A stretch of DNA of 64,000 nt from Salinimicrobium sp035607535. Its GTDB lineage: Bacteria; Bacteroidota; Bacteroidia; Flavobacteriales; Flavobacteriaceae. Shown piece after piece: positions 8,197 through 15,963 of this stretch. The notes below the pieces were generated by a model that did no database searches, was not told the origin of the DNA, and was given only the letters and a program-made list of their open reading frames with translations. The stretch is taken from positions 15,075 to 79,074 of the forward strand of contig NZ_JAYDZX010000013.1 of the NCBI RefSeq assembly GCF_035607535.1, written 5' to 3'. Both the position numbers and the translations under genes were made by a program. The stretch's first letter is position 1. Every line of letters starts with the position of its first letter.

Positions 8197-8269
8197 TGAT
8201 CTGGCTGGGGCTCGAACCCAGGACCCTCTCCTTAAAAGGGAGATGCTCTACCAACTGAGCTACCAGATC
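8197..8269 (-). tRNA. tRNA-Lys (anticodon TTT), copy 2
   Basis: 73-base cloverleaf with acceptor GATCTGG/CCAGATC, discriminator A, anticodon loop CTTTTAA. It is promoter-proximal in the operon. Its 3' end is the sequence repeated in the tandem units that follow it in the direction of transcription. Confidence 0.96.
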
Positions 8270-8299
8270 TAACTTGTTGCATTTTTGCTAATGCGGGTG

Positions 8300-8329
8300 C
8301 AAATATACCCACATTAATTTATTTTTCAA
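8300..8329 (-). promoter_or_regulatory. Promoter of the tRNA operon
   Basis: On the minus strand TTG (8327-8329), a 19-base spacer and TATATTTG (8300-8307) match the Bacteroidota TTG-N19-TAnnTTTG promoter exactly. The tRNA 5' end lies about 30 bases downstream. Confidence 0.8.
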
Positions 8330-8342
8330 GAACAAATTGACA

Positions 8343-8350
8343 TAAATTTG
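8343..8350 (+). promoter_or_regulatory. -7 box upstream of shikimate kinase
   Basis: TAAATTTG matches TAnnTTTG, 52 bases before the ATG. The -33 box is weak. It is divergent from the tRNA promoter. Confidence 0.4.
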
Positions 8351-8402
8351 CTCATGAATTTAACCAGGGGGTAAAACCCCTTAGAAATCATCATTTTAAA
8401 GT

Positions 8403-8924
8403 ATGAAATTAATTATTGCAGGTTACATGGGATCAGGAAAAACTGCTGTGGGTACAGCACTTGCCGCCAGCCTGGACCTGCAGTTCCTCGACCTGGATAA
8501 TGAAATTAGCAGACTTGAAGGCCGCAGTATTTCGGAAATTTTTTCGGCTTCAGGGGAAATATATTTCCGGAGAAAGGAGACAGAGGTACTTCAAAGGCTT
8601 CTGGAGCAGGAGGGCAACTTTATTCTTTCACTGGGAGGAGGTACTCCATGCTACGGAAAGAACCTTCAGCTAATCAAAGATAACCCCGAAACCATTTCAG
8701 TTTATCTTAAAACCGGAATAGAGGAGCTAAAGAAGAGATTGATCAACGAAAAGGAAAGTAGACCTCTTATTGCAGAGCTTGACTCTCCTGAAGTTCTGGA
8801 AGACTTCATAAGGAAGCATTTATTTGAGCGTACCTTCTATTATAACCAGAGTGATCTTATTGTTTCTACAGATGGAAGATCTGTCCGGGATATAGTGGAT
8901 GATATCCTGGAAAGATTAAATTAA
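8403..8924 (+). CDS. aroK: Shikimate kinase
   Basis: Cytoplasmic enzyme of 173 residues that phosphorylates shikimate with ATP in the chorismate pathway. It shows Walker A GYMGSGKT (7-14), the shikimate-binding DLDNEI stretch near residue 31, FRRKE, the GGG loop (LSLGGGTP) and the lid arginine in ESRPLI. The length is normal. It converges on the phosphoribosyltransferase gene, overlapping it by 9 bases at the 3' ends. Confidence 0.95.
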   Translation: MKLIIAGYMGSGKTAVGTALAASLDLQFLDLDNEISRLEGRSISEIFSASGEIYFRRKETEVLQRLLEQEGNFILSLGGGTPCYGKNLQLIKDNPETISVYLKTGIEELKKRLINEKESRPLIAELDSPEVLEDFIRKHLFERTFYYNQSDLIVSTDGRSVRDIVDDILERLN

Positions 8925-9419
8925 TTCTACACGATCCTCTCCTTCAGAAAAAGAAACATTGACGGTCTCATGAATGGAGGTGGAGAGGGAGATTCCTTTA
9001 AAATCTGCTTTTACGGGATACTTCTTATGGCTACGGTCAACCAGTACAGCTGTCTTGAATCTCTTTAGGGGAACTTCCAGGAAATGGCGCACTCCGTAGA
9101 TCAAGGTGGTCCCAGAGTTTAAAACGTCGTCTATAAGCACCAGTGCCTTGTCGCGATAATCGCCGGGATCAAGGCTTGTGGTGATGACATCCAGCGGATC
9201 CTTCTTATTTATTTTTACTTCACAAAGGAGAATACTTAGATCTGAAATTTCCTGAAGCTCCACCCGCAGTCTTCTTGCCAGCTCAAATCCGCTATCTGCG
9301 ATCCCTGCCAGGATTATTTCATCCTCGTCTACATTACTCTCATAGATCTGGTAGGCGATTCTTTTGATCTTATGGTTGATCTGGTCCTTATCGAGTATAA
9401 TGACAGAGTTTTTCTCCAT
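8916..9419 (-). CDS. Phosphoribosyltransferase family protein
   Basis: Protein of 167 residues with a type I PRTase fold. The PRPP-binding signature LVLIDDVLNSGTT (about residues 93-105) is intact. The overall look is close to PyrR or hypoxanthine PRTase, but the substrate hood is not diagnostic to me. It would transfer a base to PRPP or act as a nucleotide-sensing regulator. It lies upstream-to-downstream with the S4 protein gene on the same strand (37 bases between), a pairing I recall in related genomes. Confidence 0.85.
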   Translation of the reverse strand: MEKNSVIILDKDQINHKIKRIAYQIYESNVDEDEIILAGIADSGFELARRLRVELQEISDLSILLCEVKINKKDPLDVITTSLDPGDYRDKALVLIDDVLNSGTTLIYGVRHFLEVPLKRFKTAVLVDRSHKKYPVKADFKGISLSTSIHETVNVSFSEGEDRVELI

Positions 9420-9456
9420 TGGGATTGTTTTTTTTCAAAGATAAGTATTTGGTCTT

Positions 9457-9846
9457 TCAATTTGAACCATCCTCATCCTCTTCCACATCAAACCAATCAT
9501 CCAGTTCCCTGCGATCCTTTTTGGTAGGTCTTCCCGTTCCTTTCTTGCGGTAATAATCCTGAGAATATTTGAGAAGTTCTCTTTTCTCCAGCTCTTCCCG
9601 GGGAGTGATGTCATTTATGTAAAGGTTGACCAGCTTAGCGCCTACACGACTTTTTGGAAGATCCAGGACCTCGAGTTCATAATTGATCTGGTTCTTTCTT
9701 ACAGTCAATTTATCGGCCGCATAGACCTCTCTTGAAGGTTTGACAAGTGCACCATTCACTCTTACTTTACCTTGCTTACATGCTTCTGTAGCAATGCTTC
9801 GGGTTTTGTAATATCTCACACACCATAAAAACTTATCTACTCTCAT
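9457..9846 (-). CDS. S4-domain RNA-binding protein (Hsp15-like)
   Basis: Protein of 129 residues starting MRVDKFLWCVRYYKTRS, the classic S4 opening of the HslR/Hsp15 family, with GKVRVNG continuing the RNA-binding loop (about 24-31). Hsp15 binds free 50S subunits carrying nascent chains and helps recycle them after stress. The C-terminus is basic, then strongly acidic (WFDVEEDEDG). A -7 box candidate (CAAAAATA on the plus strand, 9878-9885) lies about 30 bases upstream. Confidence 0.85.
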   Translation of the reverse strand: MRVDKFLWCVRYYKTRSIATEACKQGKVRVNGALVKPSREVYAADKLTVRKNQINYELEVLDLPKSRVGAKLVNLYINDITPREELEKRELLKYSQDYYRKKGTGRPTKKDRRELDDWFDVEEDEDGSN

Positions 9847-9923
9847 ATTTGTACAGTAAAAATCTGTCGTTCTTCAGCAAAAATACAAGAATATTGTATC
9901 TTGCGGCCCTAAATTACCTATTG

Positions 9924-10829
9924 ATGAAACTGAACAAGTTCTTGTTATTATATCTTTTTTTAGCTGCTTTTGCCATTTCGTGTGATAAAGATGATGATGA
10001 TCCTGAAGTTGTCCCTCCAAGAGACCGGGGAGAACAGGAGATCGCCGATCAGGCAGCATTAGAGGAATACTTAAAGACGCATTTTTACAACTACGAAGAG
10101 TTTGAAAATCCTCCTGCAGGTTTCGATTACAGGATCCAGATCGACACCATCAATGAAGCTAATGCCGATAAAATTCCTTTGAGTTCCTCACCGCTTTTAA
10201 TGCCTAAGACTTTTACATATGAAGATGTAGAGTACACTTTATATGTTCTGAAGGTAAGAGAAGGTGCAGCGGAGCAGCCTCAGCCAAAATTCAGTGACTC
10301 TACCTATGTTGCTTATGAAGGGGAGCTGCTCAACAGAACGACCTTTGATTCTTCTGAGAGTCCTGTATGGTTTGACCTTACCCGCACTATAGCAGGCTTT
10401 GGACAGGGGTTAACTGAATTCAGAGGTGCATCGGGTTTTGAGATATTATCCGACAATACAGTTCAATGGAACGATGATTATGGGATAGGAGCTATTTTTA
10501 TGCCTTCAGGTCTTGGCTATTTTAGTTCCTTCCAGCAGGGAATCCCCACTTACAGTCCGTTGGTGTTTACGTTTCACCTTTATGCTGTGAATGAAGCCGA
10601 TCATGATCAGGATGGGGTTCCTTCATGGAGAGAAGATCTAAACGGGAACCAGAGATTACTTGATGATAATACAGATGGGGATAACTCTCCAAATTATCTG
10701 GATAGGGATGACGACGGGGATTTTATTCCAACCTGGGAAGAAATTTCAGATGAAGACGGAAATATTATTTTTCCATATCCCGATGCCGACAACGATGGCA
10801 CTCCGGATTATCTGGATATAAACAACTAA
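9924..10829 (+). CDS. FKBP-like peptidyl-prolyl isomerase lipoprotein with Ca-binding type repeats
   Basis: Lipoprotein of 301 residues. The signal peptide ends in lipobox AISC, followed by the Asp run DKDDDD, a typical surface/outer-membrane anchor in this phylum. An FKBP-type domain lies near residues 105-225 (YVAYEGELLNRTTFDSS then FMPSGLGYF). The C-terminal 75 residues are Asp-rich thrombospondin-type-3-like repeats (DHDQDG, DADNDGTPDYLD), expected to bind calcium. The frame is open back to 9849, but the ATG at 9924 begins the signal peptide. Related to gliding-motility-associated FKBP lipoproteins only by general resemblance. Confidence 0.85.
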   Translation: MKLNKFLLLYLFLAAFAISCDKDDDDPEVVPPRDRGEQEIADQAALEEYLKTHFYNYEEFENPPAGFDYRIQIDTINEANADKIPLSSSPLLMPKTFTYEDVEYTLYVLKVREGAAEQPQPKFSDSTYVAYEGELLNRTTFDSSESPVWFDLTRTIAGFGQGLTEFRGASGFEILSDNTVQWNDDYGIGAIFMPSGLGYFSSFQQGIPTYSPLVFTFHLYAVNEADHDQDGVPSWREDLNGNQRLLDDNTDGDNSPNYLDRDDDGDFIPTWEEISDEDGNIIFPYPDADNDGTPDYLDINN

Positions 10830-10856
10830 AAAAAGCCCCGGAAAGGGGCTTTTTTG
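10829..10856. terminator. Bidirectional terminator
   Basis: AAAAAAGCCCC-ggaaa-GGGGCTTTTTT, a strong symmetric hairpin between the converging FKBP lipoprotein and beta-barrel genes. Confidence 0.93.
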
Positions 10857-10875
10857 ATGCTTATAAAAAAGGGTT

Positions 10876-11481
10876 TTAAAGACTAAGGGAAAGTCCAAAG
10901 ATGATCTGGCTGGGACGGGTATCTACGCGTTCTGGACCCTGGCCGCCATCAAGGCTCATAAATTCGGCTTCATTCTCTTTAAGCGCACGTTCATATCTCA
11001 CATCCAGGCCAAGTTTTCCTAACTGAATTCCTGCGCCCAATTGTGCACCTATAGTGAACTCATTTTGAACATCTCCCAGTTCAAAACCTTCAAAATCGTT
11101 GTCCATAATGTATTGCAGACTTGGTCCCGCAAATAATCTCACAGGCCCAAAAACCCTGGTGCCTAATAGAATTGGAAGATCAATTTTCGACAGATCATAA
11201 TCAGACTCCTGCTGGTTGAATTGATAGGTGCTTTTTGTAGTGGTATAAACGAGCTCCGGTCTTAAGAAGAAGCCAAGAATATTGGCCTCATAAAAAACCC
11301 CAAAGTGATAGCCCATTTTACTTTCTCCACCTTTCAGGACATCCTCACCGGCGCCCGTAAAATCAGAATAGGTCATTTCCCCATTATCGGCGTAGTTAAG
11401 ACCTCCTTTAAGACCAAAGCCGCTCTGGGCCATTGCTGCTGATGTTGCCGTCATCATAAAGATCAGTAGGTACTTTTTCAT
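10876..11481 (-). CDS. Outer-membrane beta-barrel protein (PorT-like)
   Basis: Protein of 201 residues with signal peptide (MKKYLLIFMMTATSAAMAQ). The mature part begins GFGLKGGLNYAD and alternates amphipathic strands ending in FGLSLSL, as expected for an 8-strand barrel of the PorT/opacity type. Such proteins sit in the outer membrane; some act in type IX secretion, but nothing here proves that. It is a single gene, with the bidirectional terminator behind it and the long palindrome at 11543 in front. Confidence 0.85.
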   Translation of the reverse strand: MKKYLLIFMMTATSAAMAQSGFGLKGGLNYADNGEMTYSDFTGAGEDVLKGGESKMGYHFGVFYEANILGFFLRPELVYTTTKSTYQFNQQESDYDLSKIDLPILLGTRVFGPVRLFAGPSLQYIMDNDFEGFELGDVQNEFTIGAQLGAGIQLGKLGLDVRYERALKENEAEFMSLDGGQGPERVDTRPSQIIFGLSLSL

Positions 11482-11542
11482 AAAAGATTTGTTTTAGTTC
11501 CTAATTTAAACGCTGTAAGTGCTGAAATATTTGCTGAAAAAG

Positions 11543-11577
11543 AAAGCCTCTCAAAAATGTCATTTTTGAGAGGCTTT
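11543..11577 (-). terminator. 17-bp perfect palindrome of the CAAAAATG family; terminator of transketolase
   Basis: AAAGCCTCTCAAAAATG and its exact complement flank a single T. It lies 23 bases beyond the stop of the transketolase C-terminal gene (stop at 11600 on the minus strand). Shares its core CAAAAATGNCATTTTTG with hairpins at 23266, 44493, 45101 and 63946. Confidence 0.85.
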
Positions 11578-11599
11578 ATATGCTCCTGTTTTTCGGAAC

Positions 11600-12553
11600 T
11601 TATTTTCTTTTGATCACCTTTTCTACAGCCCTGATAATTGCCGCAGCATTTAAGCCATACTTTTCCATAAGTTGCTCGGGAGTTCCACTTTCTCCAAAAG
11701 TGTCCATAGTTGCAACAAATTCCTGTGGTGCAGGGTGATTTTGAACCAGGGTGCGGGATACGCTTTCTCCAAGCCCTCCAAGGAAGTTGTGCTCTTCGGC
11801 GGTAACCACGCAACCTGTCTTTCCAACCGAAGCCAAAATAGCTGCCTCATCAAGAGGTTTGATGGTGTGGATATTGATCACTTCAGCCGAAACTCCTTTC
11901 TCCTCCAGTTCCTCTGCGGCCTGTAGTGCTTCCCATACCAAATGTCCGGTGGCGATTATGGTCACGTCTGTTCCTTCATTTAGAAGAACGGCTTTTCCTA
12001 CTTCAAACTTCTGGTCTTCAGGAGTGAAGTTTGCAACTTTTGGCCTTCCGAAGCGAAGGTAGACCGGCCCATGATGCTCTGCGATGGCGATAGTGGCTGC
12101 TTTTGTCTGATTGTAATCGCAGGTATTGATCACAGTCATACCTGGCAACATCTTCATCAAACCTATATCTTCAAGGATCTGGTGAGTCGCCCCGTCTTCC
12201 CCAAGAGTAAGTCCTGCGTGGGATGCACAGATCTTCACATTTTTGTCTGAATATGCAATAGATTGTCTTATCTGGTCATAAACCCTTCCGGTAGAGAAGT
12301 TGGCAAAAGTTCCTGTAAAAGGAATCTTTCCGCCTATGGTCATTCCTGCTGCAATCCCCATCATGTTGGCTTCAGCGATCCCTACCTGGAAAAATCTTTC
12401 GGGATTTTCATCAATGAAATCCTGCATTTTTAGCGAACCAACAAGATCGGCACAGAGTGCAACTACGTTGGGATTAGTCCTTCCCAATTCAGTAAGTCCG
12501 GCTCCAAAACCAGATCGGGTATCTTTTTTTCCTGTATCTGTATATCTTTTCAT
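11600..12553 (-). CDS. Transketolase, C-terminal subunit
   Basis: Protein of 317 residues holding the pyrimidine-binding and C-terminal domains of transketolase (VALCADLVGSL, HAGLTLGEDGATHQ, VYLRFGRPKV). It pairs with the N-terminal subunit encoded 19 bases upstream. Together they move two-carbon units in the pentose phosphate pathway using thiamine diphosphate. Split transketolase is normal in Bacteroidota and archaea, so this is not a broken gene. Confidence 0.93.
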   Translation of the reverse strand: MKRYTDTGKKDTRSGFGAGLTELGRTNPNVVALCADLVGSLKMQDFIDENPERFFQVGIAEANMMGIAAGMTIGGKIPFTGTFANFSTGRVYDQIRQSIAYSDKNVKICASHAGLTLGEDGATHQILEDIGLMKMLPGMTVINTCDYNQTKAATIAIAEHHGPVYLRFGRPKVANFTPEDQKFEVGKAVLLNEGTDVTIIATGHLVWEALQAAEELEEKGVSAEVINIHTIKPLDEAAILASVGKTGCVVTAEEHNFLGGLGESVSRTLVQNHPAPQEFVATMDTFGESGTPEQLMEKYGLNAAAIIRAVEKVIKRK

Positions 12554-12572
12554 TTCTTTCTTGTGTGGGAGA

Positions 12573-13418
12573 TTAATAATCGCCTAAGGTTTCAGGGTTT
12601 TGTGCAAGTGCTTTTTCCAATTGCTCATCGTTTGGAGCAACGCCGTGCCATTTGTGGCTTCCCATCATGAAATCCACCCCGTGGCCCATTTCCGTATTCA
12701 TTATAATACAAACCGGTTTTCCCTTTCCGGTTCGGCTTTTAGCTTCCTTTAGGCCTTCCTGCACTTCGGGGATGCTGTTGCCGTTCTTGATCTCCAGCAC
12801 ATCCCACCCAAAAGCTTCAAATTTTGCAGTAAGATCGCCCATTGGTAGTACATCATCTGTACAACCGTCTATTTGCTGAAAATTTCGGTCTACAGTAGCG
12901 ATAAGATTGTCAACTTTCTTGGCAGCCGCATACATGATGGCTTCCCAGTTTTGTCCTTCCTGAAGTTCTCCATCCCCATGAAGGGAGTAAACCAGATGGT
13001 CATCTCCATTGAGTTTTTTTGTATTTGCAGCACCAATGGCTACAGAAAGACCCTGTCCCAAAGACCCTGAAGCCACCCTTACTCCGGGTAGACCTTCATG
13101 AGTGGTAGGATGTCCCTGCAGGCGGGAATCAATAAGTCGAAAAGTGTTTAGCTCCTCAACTGGGAAATAACCGCTACGGGCAAGAACGCTGTAAAAAACA
13201 GGGGAGATGTGACCGTTGGAAAGAAAGAACAGGTCCTCTCCAATTCCATCCATGTCAAAGCCTTCTTTTCTTTGCATCACTTCCTGGTAGAGAACAGTGA
13301 AAAATTCGGCACAGCCCAATGATCCCCCGGGATGCCCCGAATTCACCTTATGAACCTGCCTCAAAATGTCTCTTCTCACCTGAGTGACAAAATCTTCTAG
13401 TTGTTGTGTGTTTGGCAT
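12573..13418 (-). CDS. Transketolase, N-terminal subunit
   Basis: Protein of 281 residues carrying the thiamine diphosphate-binding domain. Visible signatures are HKVNSGHPGGSLG (about 22-34), GSLGQGLSVAIG and HGDGELQEGQNWEA with the Mg/TPP-binding GDG motif. First gene of a two-gene operon with the C-terminal subunit. A promoter with TTTC-N19-TATTTTTG lies just upstream. Confidence 0.93.
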   Translation of the reverse strand: MPNTQQLEDFVTQVRRDILRQVHKVNSGHPGGSLGCAEFFTVLYQEVMQRKEGFDMDGIGEDLFFLSNGHISPVFYSVLARSGYFPVEELNTFRLIDSRLQGHPTTHEGLPGVRVASGSLGQGLSVAIGAANTKKLNGDDHLVYSLHGDGELQEGQNWEAIMYAAAKKVDNLIATVDRNFQQIDGCTDDVLPMGDLTAKFEAFGWDVLEIKNGNSIPEVQEGLKEAKSRTGKGKPVCIIMNTEMGHGVDFMMGSHKWHGVAPNDEQLEKALAQNPETLGDY

Positions 13419-13440
13419 CTGGTTTTAATTAAATGTGATG

Positions 13441-13471
13441 CAAAAATACTATTTTATCAATGCTTTGGAAA
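13441..13471 (-). promoter_or_regulatory. Transketolase operon promoter
   Basis: On the minus strand TTTC (13468-13471), a 19-base spacer and TATTTTTG (13441-13448) fit the Bacteroidota promoter with one mismatch in the -33 box. The ATG at 13418 is about 22 bases downstream. Confidence 0.65.
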
Positions 13472-13728
13472 TCAACCTGCCTCAATTCTTATCAAAAGCT
13501 GTTAACAGTTGATGGAAAGGTTAAAAAGGGATTAGTGAATTGGGGATTTGAGAAGGTAGTTGAGACTTTTGGGATATTTCTATTCCTAAAAGTTTGTACA
13601 ATTTTCTGAAAATAAAGAAAGTGAGTCTGGGGAATTTCCTAATCCTCGATGATTTTTGATTTGAACTTAGGAGCCGCTAGAAAATTTTTCTGAACACTGC
13701 CCACTGACCACTGACCACTAAAAATAAC
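13472..13728. other. Intergenic stretch between transketolase and tgt
   Basis: No gene seen. Contains the palindrome CTGTTAACAG (13499-13508) and, near 13700-13720, a short 8-base-period tandem repeat (CCACTGA, with the unit repeated about three times). The rest is AT-rich with no recognisable element. Confidence 0.5.
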
Positions 13729-13736
13729 TATCTTTG
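13729..13736 (+). promoter_or_regulatory. tgt promoter -7 box
   Basis: TATCTTTG matches TAnnTTTG exactly and lies 18 bases before the ATG at 13755. This supports the internal ATG over the longer frame starting at 13734. Confidence 0.55.
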
Positions 13737-13754
13737 CGCCCATTAAAATCTCCT

Positions 13755-14885
13755 ATGAAATTTGAATTAGCAGTGAATGATCCCGGCAGCGGTGCCAGGG
13801 CGGGAATTATAACTACAGATCACGGAACCATTGAAACTCCCATCTTTATGCCGGTGGGAACGGTGGCTTCGGTTAAGGGAATAAGCCAGAAAGATCTTAA
13901 GGAACAGGTGAATCCCGATATCATCCTTGGGAACACCTATCACCTTTATCTAAGACCTCAGACCGAGATCCTGAAAAAGGCCGGCGGACTTCATAAATTT
14001 ATGAACTGGGACCGCAATATTTTGACCGATAGCGGGGGCTACCAGGTCTATTCCCTTTCGGAAAGAAGAAAGATCAAGGAAGAAGGAGTCCGGTTCAAAT
14101 CTCACATTGACGGTTCTTACCACAATTTCACTCCCGAAAATGTAATGGAGATACAGCGTCTTATTGGCGCAGACATTATCATGGCCTTCGATGAGTGTAC
14201 CCCCTATCCATGCGATTACGAGTACGCTAAAAACTCTATGCACCGTACACATCGCTGGCTGGACCGCTGTATTACCCATCTCGATAAAACCCCACCGGAA
14301 TATGGCTATTCGCAAACTCTCTTTCCTATTGTGCAGGGCAGTACTTACAAGGATCTAAGAGAGCAATCTGCCGAGTACATTGCCAATGCAGGGGCAGAAG
14401 GAAACGCTATCGGCGGACTTTCAGTAGGGGAGCCTGCCGAAGAAATGTATGCCATGACCGAAGTAGTGACGAATATCCTTCCGAAGGAAAAACCCCGCTA
14501 CTTAATGGGCGTAGGCACCCCAATAAATATTCTGGAAAATATTGCACTGGGAGTTGATATGTTTGATTGCGTTATGCCCACGAGAAATGCACGTAACGGA
14601 ATGCTTTTTACAGCACAGGGAACCATCAACATAAAGAACAAAAAATGGGAAGATGATTTCTCACCTATAGATGAGTCCGGTGCTACGTATGTGGATACTT
14701 TTTATACAAAGGCTTATTTAAGACACCTGTTTACCGTCAATGAAATGCTTGGCAAGCAAATTGCAACCATGCACAATCTTGGCTTCTACCTCTGGTTGGT
14801 TCGTGAGGCCAGAAAACATATCTTAGCCGGGGATTTTGCTTCCTGGAAAAATATGATGGTACAGCAAATGAACAAACGCCTCTAA
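13755..14885 (+). CDS. tgt: Queuine/preQ1 tRNA-ribosyltransferase lacking the zinc cysteines
   Basis: Protein of 376 residues that swaps guanine 34 of GUN-anticodon tRNAs for preQ1 in queuosine synthesis. Catalytic features are present: TDSGGYQVYSL, AFDECTPYP and the nucleophile region FDCVMPTRNARNG. In well-studied bacterial Tgt a zinc site CxCxxC...H follows PIDE; here that stretch reads SGATYVDTFYTKAYLRHL with no cysteine, although the later His (ATMHNLGFYLW) is kept. I recall other Bacteroidota Tgt being similar. It is followed by the LptF/G gene after one base. Confidence 0.93.
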   Translation: MKFELAVNDPGSGARAGIITTDHGTIETPIFMPVGTVASVKGISQKDLKEQVNPDIILGNTYHLYLRPQTEILKKAGGLHKFMNWDRNILTDSGGYQVYSLSERRKIKEEGVRFKSHIDGSYHNFTPENVMEIQRLIGADIIMAFDECTPYPCDYEYAKNSMHRTHRWLDRCITHLDKTPPEYGYSQTLFPIVQGSTYKDLREQSAEYIANAGAEGNAIGGLSVGEPAEEMYAMTEVVTNILPKEKPRYLMGVGTPINILENIALGVDMFDCVMPTRNARNGMLFTAQGTINIKNKKWEDDFSPIDESGATYVDTFYTKAYLRHLFTVNEMLGKQIATMHNLGFYLWLVREARKHILAGDFASWKNMMVQQMNKRL

Positions 14886-14886
14886 G

Positions 14887-15963
14887 TTGAAGATCCTTGA
14901 TTGGTACATATTAAAGCGATATCTGGGGACATTTATTTTAATGTTGCTCCTGTTCATACCTATTGGTATAACAGTTAACCTGGCCGAAAAGATCGACAAG
15001 ATCCTGGAGAATGAAGTGCCTTTTTGGGAGGTTGTCAATTATTACATTGACTTTACAATCTACTTTGCCAATCTGCTTTTTCCGCTTTTCCTTTTCCTTT
15101 CTGTGATCTGGTTCACTTCAAAGCTGGCACAGAACACCGAAATTATTGCTTTTTTGAGTAGCGGGGTTTCCTTTTGGAGATTCCTGCGTCCTTATATAAT
15201 AGGTTCAACGATAGTTTGTGCGGCGGCATTGATCCTGGGAATGTATCTTGCTCCCAGTGCCAGTAAGGGATTTAATGAATTCAAATACACTTACCTTAAA
15301 AGAGGTAGTGAGGTTCAGGAAACCAGTGATGTTTACAGGCAGATCAATGAGAATGAATTTATCTATGCTTCTCACTTTCAGCCCAGGATCAATTCGGCTC
15401 AAAACTTCACACTTGAACATTTTGAGGGCAATGAAATGAAGTTCAAGATAAGTGCTTCCCGGTTAAAGTTCAATGAAGAGGACACCACCTATACCCTCAC
15501 CAATTATACTAAAAGGATCATTGGGGAAGAAGGGGATGAAGTAATTTCTGAAATTAAAAAAGATACTGTCCTTCCTTTTGAATTTAACGATCTCACTCCG
15601 GTTTCTTATATGGCCGAAACCCTGAATTATGATGAGCTCGAAGCCTTTATCGAACAGGAGAAGCGTCGCGGTTCGGGCAACATTAACCGCTACAAAGTTG
15701 TGGCGTATAAACGCTGGAGCCTTCCTGTCTCTGCTTATATCCTTACCATTATTGCCGTTGCGGTATCTTCCATGAAACGCCGCGGTGGGATGGGAGTGAA
15801 TCTCGCCCTGGGAATTAGTCTTGCCTTTGTCTTTATATTTATGGATAAGGTGTTTGGAACTATTGCTGAACAAAGTACTTTTTCTCCTCTTATTGCGGTG
15901 TGGTTTCCAAATATCTTCTTCGGAATTTTAGCAATTTATTTGCTTTGGAATGCTAAACGATAA
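14887..15963 (+). CDS. LptF/LptG-family lipopolysaccharide export permease
   Basis: Inner-membrane protein of 358 residues. One hydrophobic segment near residues 15-35, another pair around 55-115, a large periplasmic (beta-jellyroll) region about 130-265, and three C-terminal helices complete the YjgP/YjgQ layout. The family works with LptB to extract LPS for transport to the outer membrane. The start codon is TTG at 14887, one base after the tgt stop; no ATG gives a full first helix. The 3' end overlaps the next gene by 14 bases. Confidence 0.88.
   Translation: MKILDWYILKRYLGTFILMLLLFIPIGITVNLAEKIDKILENEVPFWEVVNYYIDFTIYFANLLFPLFLFLSVIWFTSKLAQNTEIIAFLSSGVSFWRFLRPYIIGSTIVCAAALILGMYLAPSASKGFNEFKYTYLKRGSEVQETSDVYRQINENEFIYASHFQPRINSAQNFTLEHFEGNEMKFKISASRLKFNEEDTTYTLTNYTKRIIGEEGDEVISEIKKDTVLPFEFNDLTPVSYMAETLNYDELEAFIEQEKRRGSGNINRYKVVAYKRWSLPVSAYILTIIAVAVSSMKRRGGMGVNLALGISLAFVFIFMDKVFGTIAEQSTFSPLIAVWFPNIFFGILAIYLLWNAKR

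Noticed and set aside
7978..8199. Open frame of 73 codons across the tandem repeat between the lysine tRNAs
   Set aside because: The peptide is a translation of the repeat, shifts phase where unit 2 lacks a base, and lies antisense to the tRNA operon.
11600..13418. Transketolase broken by a stop codon
   Set aside because: The split into N- and C-terminal genes is normal in Bacteroidota, and both halves have proper ends and starts.
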